Shown here piece by piece: positions 25,882 to 35,185 of a stretch of DNA of 49,582 bases; the stretch's first letter is position 1, and every line of letters begins with the position of its first letter. Under the pieces are notes generated by a model. The model was given only the letters and a program-made list of their open reading frames with translations. It was not told where the DNA came from and ran no database searches. The DNA comes from Rhodococcus sp. 06-462-5 (lineage in GTDB: Bacteria > Actinomycetota > Actinomycetes > Mycobacteriales > Mycobacteriaceae): assembly GCF_002258315.1 (NCBI RefSeq), contig NZ_NOYD01000055.1, positions 1 to 49,582 of the forward strand, written 5' to 3'. Both the position numbers and the translations under genes were made by a program.

Positions 25882-26277
25882 ATGGCTCACTCCCGTCGAT
25901 CTTCCACTGCGCCGCCCGCCGACAAGGTATGCGCATCGTGCGGGCGGCGAATCGAATGGCGCAAGAAGTGGGAGAAGAACTGGGATGACATCAAGTACTG
26001 CAGCGACGCATGCCGGCGACACAAGGTGAGCACCACCGACAAAGAACTCGAAGACAAGATCAGGACCCTGCTCGACGCCCGATCCCGCGACTCCACGATC
26101 TGCCCCTCCGACGTTGCACGAGCCCTGTCCGACGACGGTTGGCGGGAGTTGATGGAACCGGTTCGCCGCGCCGCCCGCCGGATGGTCGACGCGGGAGAAG
26201 TCGAGATCACCCAAAAGGGATCCGTGGTCGATCCCTCGACCGCGAAGGGCCCGATCCGTATTCGTTGGAAGCGTTGA
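25882..26277 (+). CDS. DUF2256-DUF3253 fusion protein
   Basis: 131 residues. Residues about 15-45 form a small zinc ribbon (K-V-C-A-S-C-G-R-R, then Y-C-S-D-A-C-R-R) like DUF2256. Residues about 50-128 match DUF3253, with D-V-A-R-A-L and R-R-A-A-R-R-M-V-D-A-G-E-V-E-I-T-Q, which has a winged-helix look. Divergent from def with 22 bases between starts. Possibly a nucleic-acid-binding protein; function not known. Confidence 0.82.
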   Translation: MAHSRRSSTAPPADKVCASCGRRIEWRKKWEKNWDDIKYCSDACRRHKVSTTDKELEDKIRTLLDARSRDSTICPSDVARALSDDGWRELMEPVRRAARRMVDAGEVEITQKGSVVDPSTAKGPIRIRWKR

Positions 26278-26293
26278 CCGGCGTCGCAGAAAC

Positions 26294-28192
26294 GTGTCGG
26301 TGGTTGGGTATAGCTTTCGTGGGGTGAAGACATGGGGGGATGTGTTCGGGCTCGGGGACCAGGAATTGGTGTCCGCGCTCGCTGAGGTGTCCTCCCACGA
26401 AAGTGCCGTCGCTGCAGCCAGATACACGATGCTGGCGGAGATCGAGCGACGTGGTCTGGCGATGAAGCTCGGGCATTCGACGGTCACCCGCTGGTACGCG
26501 AGGTCGGTGCGCATCACCGACGGATCCGCTGCCCGTCAGGTGGAACTCGGGCAATGGCTCACCGACCGGGCCACTGTGCTCGACGCCCTCGCCGGTGGTG
26601 AGATCCATGCTGCGCACGCGTCGGCGATCGCCGACGGCTACGCCACCGTGGTGGTCGCCGACCCCACCCTCGACGAGCAGCGCCGCGACGCAGTCGTCGC
26701 GGAACTGCTCGAGCACGCGATGCGCGGCACCGCCGGGCAGGTCAGCTCCCGTGCCCAGGCACTCGCGCATTCTGCGGCAGAGGACGCGCGAGCTCGACAC
26801 GAGAGGGCCGAGAAGAAACGCCGGGAGCAGGAACGAGAGCGCGAGCAAGAGCAGGCGGGCCGAGCCGATGCCGGGTCGAGCGCCGATGATGATGCCAGGA
26901 ACTCGGGTGATGCCGGTGGTTCGGGTGGGCCCGAACCTGCTGGGCCCGAGCCTGTTCCGTCGAGTCCGCCGCCGGTACCGGTGTCGGAGAACCCGGGCCT
27001 GAACCGGTTCGATGTTCACCGGCTGGCCAGTGGCCGCTTCCAGATCGGTGGCGACGTCGACCGGCTCCTCGCCGAGAAGCTGCTCACCGTGTTGTCGACT
27101 TTGACCGCACCGCAACCGGGCCCGGGTGGGGAACGTGACCCGCGGAGTCCGTCGAAACGCCGGGCCGATGCACTCGATCGGATTCTCGACCGGCACCTGC
27201 GCGGTGGCAGCCGCGGGGCGTCGGGTGGGTCGCGGGCGTCGGTGCACCTGATCGTTCCGCTGCGAGACCTGCTCAGCGACCGCGGACAGAAGGAAACCGC
27301 CAGCGCACCAACGGCTTCGACAACACACCGCGCCGGTGCTGACGGCGGCCACCGCGCCAGCGAGAGTGCTGGTGCCCACGGCAACTCACGAACCAGTGAT
27401 GCCGGCGCCGGTCCCGGTGGTGGTGCTGACAGCGGTCACCGAGTCAGCGGGAGAGCTGCCGGCGACAGTTCAGGAACCAGTGCTACTGACGCCCGTCCTG
27501 ATCGTGGTGTTGACCGCGGCCACCGCGCCGGCGGGAGCAGTGCTGATGCCGACGGCAACTCACGAGACGGTGATACCGACGCCGGTCTCGATCGGGCCAC
27601 CGGCTGCGGTCAACGCGCCAGCGGCAGTTCTGGTGCCGGCGACAGTTCATGCAGCGGTGACTCTCACGACGATCGTGTCGGTGGTCGCAGCACTGACGGT
27701 AGTGATGCTGCCGGTCGTGTCGATGCCGGAGGGAAGTCCGTTCCCGAGCCGGGCGATGCCGAGTGGCCGTTCCACTTCGACTGGACCGGGCCGATGAGCC
27801 GCTCCCTCGCCGAACTTCTCACCTGCGACGCCGACCTCACCCCCGTCATCGTCGACCACCACGGCGTCCCGCTCGCCCTCGGGCGCACCACCCGACTCGC
27901 CACCGACGACCAACGCATCGCTCTGACCATCCGCGACCGATGCTGCGTGATGTGCGGCCGACCCGCACAGTGGTGCCAGGCCCACCACGTGAAATTCTGG
28001 GAACACGGCGGCCCCACCGACCTGAACAACCTCGCCCTGGTCTGCGGAGAATGCCACCGCCTCGTCCACCACGGCGACTGGCAACTGCTCATGGGCGCCG
28101 ACGGACACCCCTACGCCATCCCACCCGAATCCATCGACCCCACACGACAACCCATCCCCAGCTACCACCGACGAAAACGACGCGCAGCCTGA
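26294..28192 (+). CDS. DUF222/13E12-type HNH endonuclease family protein with internal repeats
   Basis: Up to 632 residues. About 1-300 are the DUF222 region with a charged coiled stretch near 160-190. About 344-470 hold four imperfect Gly/Ser/Asp-rich repeats of 28-30 residues, each with G-H-R or G-Q-R. The C-terminal HNH nuclease domain covers 548-600 (C-V-M-C-G-R, C-Q-A-H-H, N-N-L, C-G-E-C-H). GTG at 26294 was taken; a GTG at 26324 also fits. This is the multicopy 13E12 family of mycobacteria and rhodococci, often tied to mobile DNA, of unproven role. Confidence 0.85.
   Translation: MSVVGYSFRGVKTWGDVFGLGDQELVSALAEVSSHESAVAAARYTMLAEIERRGLAMKLGHSTVTRWYARSVRITDGSAARQVELGQWLTDRATVLDALAGGEIHAAHASAIADGYATVVVADPTLDEQRRDAVVAELLEHAMRGTAGQVSSRAQALAHSAAEDARARHERAEKKRREQEREREQEQAGRADAGSSADDDARNSGDAGGSGGPEPAGPEPVPSSPPPVPVSENPGLNRFDVHRLASGRFQIGGDVDRLLAEKLLTVLSTLTAPQPGPGGERDPRSPSKRRADALDRILDRHLRGGSRGASGGSRASVHLIVPLRDLLSDRGQKETASAPTASTTHRAGADGGHRASESAGAHGNSRTSDAGAGPGGGADSGHRVSGRAAGDSSGTSATDARPDRGVDRGHRAGGSSADADGNSRDGDTDAGLDRATGCGQRASGSSGAGDSSCSGDSHDDRVGGRSTDGSDAAGRVDAGGKSVPEPGDAEWPFHFDWTGPMSRSLAELLTCDADLTPVIVDHHGVPLALGRTTRLATDDQRIALTIRDRCCVMCGRPAQWCQAHHVKFWEHGGPTDLNNLALVCGECHRLVHHGDWQLLMGADGHPYAIPPESIDPTRQPIPSYHRRKRRAA
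27323..27704 (+). repeat. In-frame ~87-base repeat array within the HNH gene
   Basis: Four degenerate units, spaced 28-30 codons by their G-H-R/G-Q-R positions (codons 353, 382, 410 and 440). All keep frame. They encode a flexible Gly/Ser/Asp/Arg linker between the DUF222 and HNH domains. Confidence 0.65.
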
Positions 28193-28199
28193 CGACAGG

Positions 28200-29696
28200 T
28201 CAACCGCGCAGCTCACGCTTGAGCAGTTTTCCGCTCTGATTACGCGGCAATTCGTCGACGAAGGTGACGGTCTTGGGCACCTTGAACGGCGCTATACGAC
28301 CTCTTACGTGGTCGATCAACACCTGCGACGACAACTCACTGCCGTCCTTGAGCACGACGACGGCCGTCACCGCTTCGATCCACTTGTCGTCGGGCGTCCC
28401 GATCACCGCGACCTCGGCGACCGCCGGATGGGTGTAGAGCGCATCCTCCACTTCGCGCGACGCGACGAGAATGCCGCCGGTGTTGATGACGTCCTTGATC
28501 CGGTCGACCACGGTGATGAACCCCTCGGAGTCGCGTGTCACCAAGTCACCAGAATGAAACCACCCATCCGAGAACGCATCTGCCGTCGCTTCCGGTTTGC
28601 CCCAGTAGCCGTCGCACAGCTGAGGAGAACGGTAGAGGATCTCCCCGGGCTCGCCGTCCGGCACATCGTTGCCGTCGGCATCGACGACGCGGGTCTCGAC
28701 GAAGAACACCGCACGTCCGCACGACGCCGGTCGCGCCTCGTGCTCCTCGGGCTGCAATACCGTTGCCAGTGGACCGATCTCGGACTGCCCGAAGCAGTTG
28801 TAGAACTCGATGTCCGGGTACCGCTCACGTAGCCGAGTGAGAACGGTGACAGGCATGATCGACGAACCGTACTGCGCCTTCTTCAGTGACGACAGGTCGC
28901 GCGTGGCCAGGTCGGGGTGATTGGCGAGCGGAACCCACACCGTCGGTGCCAGGAACAGGGACTTGATCTTCTCCTCTTCGATCCGACGCAGGATCTCCGG
29001 AACGTCGGGCCTGCGCATCAAGCGGACCGTGGCACCCACCGAAAGATACGGCAGCATGAACACGTGCATCCCAGCCGAGTGATACATCGGCATCACGAGC
29101 AGAGGATCGTCGGTCTGGGTGAACCCGAGCGCGATGACGCACGAGACGTACTCCGCGACCAGCGCACCGTGAGACATCATCGCGCCCTTGGGTTTCGACG
29201 TCGTTCCGGAGGTGTAGAGCAGCTGAGCGAGGTCGGTCGAATCGGCGGCGGGTTCGAGTTCGGAGCCGTCGCCGTCTGTGTCCAGTACATCGGGAAGGGA
29301 CACCACGTGCTCGATAGTCAGGTCTGCACGAACGGAGTCTAGGGTGGCCGTCAACGCCGGATCCACGAGAACCACGCGGGAGCCCGACTGATGGAGCAAG
29401 TAGTGCAATTCGTCGCCCACCAGCGCGTAGTTGATCGGAACGTGCACCAATCCGGCTCGCGCACAAGCGAGAAACGCAACGACGTACGCATCCGAGTTGA
29501 CGCCGTACGCCGCGACGCGGTCACCCTTGTTCAATCCCAACGCGATCAGTCGTCGGGCGGCGCGGGTGACCGCGGTATCGAGTTCTCCGTAGGTGTGGCT
29601 GCGTCCCTCGAATGTCACGGCGAGACGGTCGGGGAATTTCGCGGCCGACCGTCGCAGGACGCCGTCGACGGTGTTCACTCGTGTTCCGCTACTCAT
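28200..29696 (-). CDS. Fatty acyl-CoA ligase (AMP-binding, FadD-like)
   Basis: 498 residues of the ANL superfamily. The P-loop L-Y-T-S-G-T-T-S-K-P-K-G lies near residue 165, and the A5 motif F-Y-N-C-F-G-Q-S-E near residue 308. D-G-W-F-H-S-G-D-L is near residue 385. The catalytic lysine is in the C-terminal N-Q-S-G-K-L-L-K-R. It forms acyl-AMP then acyl-CoA; the chain length is not evident. The start is ATG at 29696, with a GTG one codon earlier. Cytosolic or membrane-associated. Confidence 0.88.
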   Translation of the reverse strand: MSSGTRVNTVDGVLRRSAAKFPDRLAVTFEGRSHTYGELDTAVTRAARRLIALGLNKGDRVAAYGVNSDAYVVAFLACARAGLVHVPINYALVGDELHYLLHQSGSRVVLVDPALTATLDSVRADLTIEHVVSLPDVLDTDGDGSELEPAADSTDLAQLLYTSGTTSKPKGAMMSHGALVAEYVSCVIALGFTQTDDPLLVMPMYHSAGMHVFMLPYLSVGATVRLMRRPDVPEILRRIEEEKIKSLFLAPTVWVPLANHPDLATRDLSSLKKAQYGSSIMPVTVLTRLRERYPDIEFYNCFGQSEIGPLATVLQPEEHEARPASCGRAVFFVETRVVDADGNDVPDGEPGEILYRSPQLCDGYWGKPEATADAFSDGWFHSGDLVTRDSEGFITVVDRIKDVINTGGILVASREVEDALYTHPAVAEVAVIGTPDDKWIEAVTAVVVLKDGSELSSQVLIDHVRGRIAPFKVPKTVTFVDELPRNQSGKLLKRELRG

Positions 29697-29785
29697 CACC
29701 CGACGTTATAGGACGTCCAAGCATCTCGTCCCGTGTTTGGCTGCCCTTGGGGTTGGCACATTCCCAGCGGGGCATTCGCCCAGGT

Positions 29786-30325
29786 ATGACACTCAAGCAA
29801 GCACTCGACAGCCTCGAATCGGCATCGTTCCTCGACGGAGCCGGCAACGCCATCAACGACGTCCTCGAGCCCACACTCGACGACAGCACCGTCGGTAGCG
29901 CACTGCGGGGAGGGTGGATCGGTCACCCCATCCACCCCGCTCTCGTCAACGTCACCATCGGTAGCTGGACCAGCGCCGTTGTCCTCGACCTGCTGAATCA
30001 CCAGTCGAGGGCGAGCAAGCTCGTCATCTCAGTCGGGCTCGTGTCCGCGCCCGCAGCCATCGCCACCGGATGGGCCGACTGGTCGACGCTGAACACCCGC
30101 CAGCGACGCGTCGGGATGATCCACGCGGCCTCGAACGCGACCGGCGTCTTCCTCTTCCTCGGCTCCTACTTACGGCGTCGCAAGCAGACCGATGGCATTG
30201 CCAAGGCCCTGGCTGCGGCCGGTCTGGCAACAGCGAGCGTCGGCGGCCTCATCGGAGGCCACCTCGCCTACAGCTCGACCGAGCAGGAACCGGCTCCAGC
30301 AGGAAAGCACAGCCTTCGCCGTTAG
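29786..30325 (+). CDS. DUF2231 membrane protein
   Basis: 179 residues. G-H-P-I-H-P-A-L-V-N near residue 48 is the DUF2231 signature, followed by about four hydrophobic helices (around 55-70, 80-98, 113-130 and 145-165). The family is of unknown function; histidines in G-H-P-x-H-P have been thought to bind metal or heme. Divergent from the acyl-CoA ligase gene. Confidence 0.83.
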   Translation: MTLKQALDSLESASFLDGAGNAINDVLEPTLDDSTVGSALRGGWIGHPIHPALVNVTIGSWTSAVVLDLLNHQSRASKLVISVGLVSAPAAIATGWADWSTLNTRQRRVGMIHAASNATGVFLFLGSYLRRRKQTDGIAKALAAAGLATASVGGLIGGHLAYSSTEQEPAPAGKHSLRR

Positions 30326-30390
30326 ATCAGCAGTTGCTGGTTCTCGCCGTCATCAGCACGAACCCTCGAGTTCGCCTAACTGTGGCGTTT

Positions 30391-30405
30391 CCGTACACCG
30401 TACGG
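30391..30405. promoter_or_regulatory. Palindrome upstream of the UvrA-like gene
   Basis: CCGTAC-ACC-GTACGG is a perfect 6-base inverted repeat 62 bases before the UvrA-like start. It resembles the GTAC-type operators of TetR regulators that commonly guard drug-resistance genes. No TetR gene adjoins, so its regulator must be elsewhere. Confidence 0.55.
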
Positions 30406-30466
30406 TAGACTGCGTCGGCCCCGGACGAACCAGCGTCTGGGGCGGCGAAAGGCGACCGAAGCGCAC

Positions 30467-32764
30467 ATGACCCAGGCCCAGCCGACGACACCAGCTCAAC
30501 CATCCACCGACGAACTGTCGACCATCCTCGTTCGCGGAGCACGTGAGAACAATCTTCGCGACGTGAACCTCGACCTCCCCAAACGCTCGCTGGTCGTGTT
30601 CGCGGGCGTCTCCGGGTCGGGGAAGTCATCACTCGTCTTCGACACCATCGCCGCCGAAGCTCAACGGCAGATCAACTCCACGTTCACCGCGTTCGCGCAG
30701 ACGTTCCTTCCGTCCTACGGTCGTCCCGACGCCGATCTGATCGCCAACCTGTCGGCTGTCGTGATCGTCGACCAGAAGCGACTGTTCGGCGGCCCGCGGT
30801 CGACGGTCGGCACCATCACCGACATCGGCGACTGGCTTCGCATGCTCTGGTCCCGCGGCGTCACCCCGACGGTCGGGTTCGCGAACGCGTTCTCGTTCAA
30901 CGACCCGGCCGGCATGTGCCTCGAGTGCGAGGGGCTCGGCGAGGCGCAGGTCGTCGACCTCGCAGAACTGGTGGACGAGTCGAAGTCCCTGCGCGAGGGG
31001 CCGTTCAAACATCCGGACTTCGAGGTCGGCAAATGGCCGTATCGGGTGTTCGCCGACTCGGGTCTGTTCGATCTCGATGTCCCGATCGAGCAGTACTCCG
31101 CCCGCGAGCGCCACATCTTCTTCGACGCCAAGCCCGGCGAGGTCGACGTGCTGAACCCCGACGCCGTCATGAAGAGCTACGAGGGGATCGTGTCGCGGTT
31201 CCGGCGCAGCTACCTGGCGAAGGATGCCGACGCCCTCAAGGGCAAGGCCAAGCTCGCGTTCGAGCGCATCGTCACGCGCGGCGTCTGCGAGTCCTGCGGC
31301 GGCTCCCGCTACAACGAGACCATCCGCGGAGCCACCCTCGAGGGCCTGTCTCTGCCCGACGCGTTCGCGATGCAGGTGTCCGAACTCGCCGACCGCATCG
31401 ACGGGTGGAAGATCAGCGGCCTGGGTACGGTCACCGCCGAAATCGTCACGCAACTGCGAAGACTCGTCGATCTCGGTCTCGGCTACCTCAGCCTGGACCG
31501 GGCGACGTCGTCACTGTCGGGCGGTGAATCCCAGCGCATCAAGATGGTGCGCCATCTCGGAGCCACCCTCAACGACATGCTCTACGTCTTCGACGAACCG
31601 ACCACAGGCCTCCACCCCCGCGACGTCCACCGCCTCGACGACATGTTGCTCGCGCTGCGCGACAAGGGCAACACCGTCCTCGTCGTCGAGCACGACCCCG
31701 AGGTCATGGCGATAGCCGACCGCATCGTCGAGATCGGCCCGGGTGCGGGAAAGGCCGGTGGCACAGTCGTGTTCGAGGGCACCTACGACGAACTCCGCAG
31801 CGCCGACACCAGGACCGGTGCCGCGTTGCGGCGCGAAGGCGTCGAATTACGCACTCCCCGTGCCCCTTCGGGTTGGCTGAGCATCATCGGAGCGAGCACG
31901 CACAACCTGCGCGATGTCAGCGTCGACGTTCCGCTCGGGGTTCTGACCGCCGTCACCGGGGTCGCTGGTTCCGGAAAGTCGAGCCTCATCCACGGCCACC
32001 TCCGTGAGGCCGCGCCGGACGCCGTCATCATCGACCAGGCACCCATCCGCGGATCACGCCGCTCCTCTCCCGCGACCTACACCGGTCTGCTCGATCCGAT
32101 CCGCGCCTACTTCGCCAAGAAGACCGGGCAACCGCCGTCGCTTTTCTCGCCCAACTCCGACGGCGCGTGCCCCGACTGCCAGGGCAGCGGCGTCATCTTC
32201 ACCGATCTCGGGTTCACCGACCCGGTGACGAGCACCTGTGAGACGTGCCAGGGCAGGCGTTTTCGGTCGGGCGCGATCCGGCACGCCGTCGACGGCATCA
32301 GCATCGCCGACATCTTCGAGATGTCCGTCGAGGACGCTCAGGACTTCTTCGAGGTCAAGAAGATTCACGACATCCTGCGCCGGTGCCGGGACGTCGGGCT
32401 CGGCTACCTCTCGCTCGGCCAGAACCTGACGTCGCTCTCCGGCGGTGAGCGTCAACGGCTCAAGCTCGCCACCGAATTGGTCGGGTCGTCGCCGGTGCTG
32501 GTTCTCGACGAGCCGACGACCGGTCTGCACCCGTCGGACGTGTCGAACCTGATCGGGTTGCTGTCCGGGATGGTCGACGAGGGCAGGTCGGTGATCGTCA
32601 TCGAACACAACCTCGACGTCATCGCCGCGGCCGACTGGGTCATCGACCTCGGCCCCGACGGCGGACACAACGGCGGTCTGATCACCTTCACCGGAACCGT
32701 CGACGAATTGGTGGTCTCCGACACCCACACCGGGACGTACCTGGCACGGAGCCTGGGTCGCTGA
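30467..32764 (+). CDS. UvrA-like ABC ATPase, DrrC-type drug-resistance protein
   Basis: 765 residues, shorter than UvrA (about 950) and near the length of DrrC of the daunorubicin producer. It has two ABC units, each with a Walker A (G-V-S-G-S-G-K-S-S, near 45; G-V-A-G-S-G-K-S-S, near 505) and an L-S-G-G-E signature (near 352 and 658). Cys pairs C-L-E-C, C-E-S-C, C-P-D-C and C-E-T-C remain from zinc modules. Such proteins are thought to release intercalated drugs from DNA rather than do full excision repair. The ATG follows the GTAC palindrome. Confidence 0.85.
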   Translation: MTQAQPTTPAQPSTDELSTILVRGARENNLRDVNLDLPKRSLVVFAGVSGSGKSSLVFDTIAAEAQRQINSTFTAFAQTFLPSYGRPDADLIANLSAVVIVDQKRLFGGPRSTVGTITDIGDWLRMLWSRGVTPTVGFANAFSFNDPAGMCLECEGLGEAQVVDLAELVDESKSLREGPFKHPDFEVGKWPYRVFADSGLFDLDVPIEQYSARERHIFFDAKPGEVDVLNPDAVMKSYEGIVSRFRRSYLAKDADALKGKAKLAFERIVTRGVCESCGGSRYNETIRGATLEGLSLPDAFAMQVSELADRIDGWKISGLGTVTAEIVTQLRRLVDLGLGYLSLDRATSSLSGGESQRIKMVRHLGATLNDMLYVFDEPTTGLHPRDVHRLDDMLLALRDKGNTVLVVEHDPEVMAIADRIVEIGPGAGKAGGTVVFEGTYDELRSADTRTGAALRREGVELRTPRAPSGWLSIIGASTHNLRDVSVDVPLGVLTAVTGVAGSGKSSLIHGHLREAAPDAVIIDQAPIRGSRRSSPATYTGLLDPIRAYFAKKTGQPPSLFSPNSDGACPDCQGSGVIFTDLGFTDPVTSTCETCQGRRFRSGAIRHAVDGISIADIFEMSVEDAQDFFEVKKIHDILRRCRDVGLGYLSLGQNLTSLSGGERQRLKLATELVGSSPVLVLDEPTTGLHPSDVSNLIGLLSGMVDEGRSVIVIEHNLDVIAAADWVIDLGPDGGHNGGLITFTGTVDELVVSDTHTGTYLARSLGR

Positions 32765-32818
32765 CCACGACCCGATAGTGTTGGCGCTCCACGAGGTATC
32801 GGAAACACAGGAGTGGCA

Positions 32819-33766
32819 GTGCAGCGTCGATCGGCACGAATGATCTCAGCCGGGTTCGCGGTCGTCGCGCTGGTCGCGACCGGATGCGGCAGCACCACCA
32901 CGGACTCCCCGCCGACCGCCACCTCCGCCACGGCGTCGAGCGGGGAGTTTCCGAGGACGATCGCGTCGGGCTCGGACGGCGGGACCGTCACCATCGACGC
33001 GATGCCACGCTCGATCGTCTCGCTGAGCCCGACGGCGACGGAGACCCTGTATGCCGTCGGGGCGGGTGAGCAGGTGGCGGCCGTCGACGATCAGTCGGAC
33101 TATCCCGCCGACGCTCCGAAGACCGGGCTGTCTGCGTTCACCCCGAGCCTCGAGGCGATCGTCGCATACGATCCCGATCTGGTGATCACCTCCACCGATC
33201 TCGGCCTCGTAACGTCCACTTTGGCCGAGGCCGGCATTCCGACGCTGCTGGTGCCGGCCGCGACGAGCCTCGACGACGCGTATTCCCAGATCGAACGCGT
33301 TGCGGACGCGACCGGGCACGACGCGGACGGCGACGCAGTGGTCGCGCAGATGCGGTCCCGGATCGACACTGCCGTGGCGAGCGTTCCGGATCGCGATCGG
33401 CCGCTGACGTACTTCCACGAACTCGACGACACGTTGTACACGGTGTCGAGCGCGAGCTTCGTGGGCCAGATCTACGGTTTGTTCGGCCTGACGAGCATCG
33501 CCGACGGCTCCGGCGCAGGCGACTACCCACAACTGTCCGCCGAATCGGTGATCACCGCGGATCCCGATATCGTGTTCCTCGCCGACGCCCAGTGCTGCGG
33601 CGTCACAGCCGAATCGGTCGCAGCTCGGCCGGGGTGGGGTTCGATGACAGCCGTCCGAGACGGCCGGATCTTCCCGATGGACGAGGACCTGTCGAGTAGG
33701 TGGGGGCCACGAATCGCGGATCAGGTGGAAGCCGTCGCCGACGTGGTGCAGCAGATTCCCGAGTAG
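32819..33766 (+). CDS. Iron-siderophore/cobalamin-type substrate-binding lipoprotein (FecB-like)
   Basis: 315 residues. Signal peptide with lipobox V-A-T-G-C places lipidation at Cys23. A Thr/Ser/Pro-rich linker is followed by a Peripla_BP_2 (class III binding protein) domain: P-R-S-I-V-S-L-S-P-T-A-T-E-T-L-Y, then Y-D-P-D-L-V-I-T-S and a long connecting helix around residues 155-185. The GTG at 32819 follows AGGAG. No permease or ATPase is adjacent, so it either serves a distant transporter or has a FecB-like cell-envelope role. Confidence 0.85.
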   Translation: MQRRSARMISAGFAVVALVATGCGSTTTDSPPTATSATASSGEFPRTIASGSDGGTVTIDAMPRSIVSLSPTATETLYAVGAGEQVAAVDDQSDYPADAPKTGLSAFTPSLEAIVAYDPDLVITSTDLGLVTSTLAEAGIPTLLVPAATSLDDAYSQIERVADATGHDADGDAVVAQMRSRIDTAVASVPDRDRPLTYFHELDDTLYTVSSASFVGQIYGLFGLTSIADGSGAGDYPQLSAESVITADPDIVFLADAQCCGVTAESVAARPGWGSMTAVRDGRIFPMDEDLSSRWGPRIADQVEAVADVVQQIPE

Positions 33767-33767
33767 T

Positions 33768-34298
33768 TCACCCCTGCCCGATACACATCTCGTCGATGAA
33801 TTCGTGTGCAGCGCAGGACAGTTTGCGCCGTAGCGAATCGGGCACGGTCACCGTCACCTGAACCAGATACTGATCGACGATGTGGTGGACGACGACGTAC
33901 CGGGTCCAGGCGAAGAGCAACCGACCGTCGCAGTCGTAGCGGCCTGCGATCGAGACTGCCGGCAGACCACGGAACGAGTCTCGGTCGTGACCGATCTCGA
34001 CCCAGCCGGGCAGCGCCCGGGAGTCACCGAAGCCGCAGTCCAGCAACGATTCCGGACGGACCGCTCGGCCGAGCTTGCCGACCAGAACCACCGCGTTCGG
34101 AACGAAGCCCTCGACTGTGTTCACCGGCGAGCACAGCACCGCGGTGGCGTGCGGGAACAGGTGCTCGGGAACGACATCCCAGTCCGGTGGCGTCGGGAGC
34201 GCGAGCCCGAAACGGTTGCATTCGTCGCGGTGCACCGGAACGAGTTCGACACCCTGTTGCTGAAGAAACGCCTGTATCGATTTCTCTCGAACCGTCAC
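33768..34298 (-). CDS. LpqN/LpqT-like protein lacking a signal peptide
   Basis: 176 residues. L-P-T-P-P-D-W near residue 35, F-V-P-N-A-V-V-L near residue 65 and D-Q-Y-L-V-Q-V-T-V-T near residue 142 match the LpqN/LpqT family. The mycobacterial members are envelope lipoproteins. No lipobox or hydrophobic leader is present here, so it is probably cytosolic. The GTG start overlaps the TGA of the upstream membrane-protein gene (GTGA). Last gene of the four-gene ESX-associated operon; possibly a chaperone-like partner. Confidence 0.72.
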   Translation of the reverse strand: MTVREKSIQAFLQQQGVELVPVHRDECNRFGLALPTPPDWDVVPEHLFPHATAVLCSPVNTVEGFVPNAVVLVGKLGRAVRPESLLDCGFGDSRALPGWVEIGHDRDSFRGLPAVSIAGRYDCDGRLLFAWTRYVVVHHIVDQYLVQVTVTVPDSLRRKLSCAAHEFIDEMCIGQG

Positions 34299-35185
34299 CG
34301 GACAGCATTCCTTTCACCGGAGGTCGATGCGGCGCGGTCGGCGCGGATACGCTCGCGCAGCCTGGGCGGACGCAGTAACTCGCGAGCATCATCGTGGCCC
34401 AGTTGCGCACGAGCCCAGGGATTGTCGCGACACCACAGAAGCAGCGCGAGCAGCGAATTCGGTTCGACCTTCTTCTCACACGCCATGATGACCAGCTCCG
34501 GCTCGTCGGTCTCGCTCGATCGGCGCGGGACTCTGATCACCGGTAGATCACCTCGGTGCGGTACTGCTGGATTCGGATGCTCCTCCAGGCGCAGATCCGC
34601 AATGTCGCTCCATCGCACGACCGTCACGTCGTTCGTCACCTTCCACCCACGACGTCGATAGGTCTGCTGGACAACACCTTCGGGATGCAGAGATATCCTG
34701 GTGCGGTTGACGATGACGAACCCCAGGACGAACCACGCCAGGCATGCCGGCGCGCCTATCGCCGTCAGCAACTCGGCCATCTCTTGGCGAGGGTCCGGTC
34801 CGTCATCCCTGAAGACGAAGTAGGACAGGCCCACCACCGACGCGAAGGCAAGCAGACCTGCCCGAGCCACGAAGTCCCCGCGCCCGGGCACCGACAAACC
34901 TGCGCCGACGCCTGCAACGTCGACCCGCCGCACGAAACGTGACAATCGCGCAGCTCCGATGCCGGACATCGGCACAGCCATCCCCAAGGGAAGGAGCACG
35001 AAGAACGCGAGCCACGACAGTGTCAGGAGGCCTTCTGCGCCCGTCCTGGCAATCACAGGGACGGCGACAACGAGCAGTCCCACCACTACCGTACAGCTGC
35101 CGAAAACCACTGCGAGCCAGCCGAGGTGGACACTGCGCCATCTCCGCACCCACACAGGCGCGCCTGTGTACTCACGATCGGTCAT
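34295..35185 (-). CDS. Membrane protein of the ESX-associated operon
   Basis: 296 residues. Hydrophobic helices at about residues 20-45, 55-75, 105-125 and 140-160, then a soluble C-terminal region of about 130 residues with a PH-like look (R-T-R-I-S-L-H-P-E-G-V-V, V-V-R-W-S-D-I-A-D-L-R). The ATG overlaps the TGA of the upstream WXG protein gene, and its own TGA overlaps the LpqN-like start. A possible immunity or anchoring partner for the WXG protein; no named family recognised. Confidence 0.68.
   Translation of the reverse strand: MTDREYTGAPVWVRRWRSVHLGWLAVVFGSCTVVVGLLVVAVPVIARTGAEGLLTLSWLAFFVLLPLGMAVPMSGIGAARLSRFVRRVDVAGVGAGLSVPGRGDFVARAGLLAFASVVGLSYFVFRDDGPDPRQEMAELLTAIGAPACLAWFVLGFVIVNRTRISLHPEGVVQQTYRRRGWKVTNDVTVVRWSDIADLRLEEHPNPAVPHRGDLPVIRVPRRSSETDEPELVIMACEKKVEPNSLLALLLWCRDNPWARAQLGHDDARELLRPPRLRERIRADRAASTSGERNAVR

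Noticed and set aside
27323..27704. CRISPR-like array
   Set aside because: The repeats are degenerate, about 87 bases, have no spacers and are in frame within a coding region.
27336..27797. Frame-shifted open frame with V/A/T/P repeats inside the HNH gene
   Set aside because: It is the shadow of the in-frame repeat array; the main frame carries DUF222 and HNH domains on both sides.
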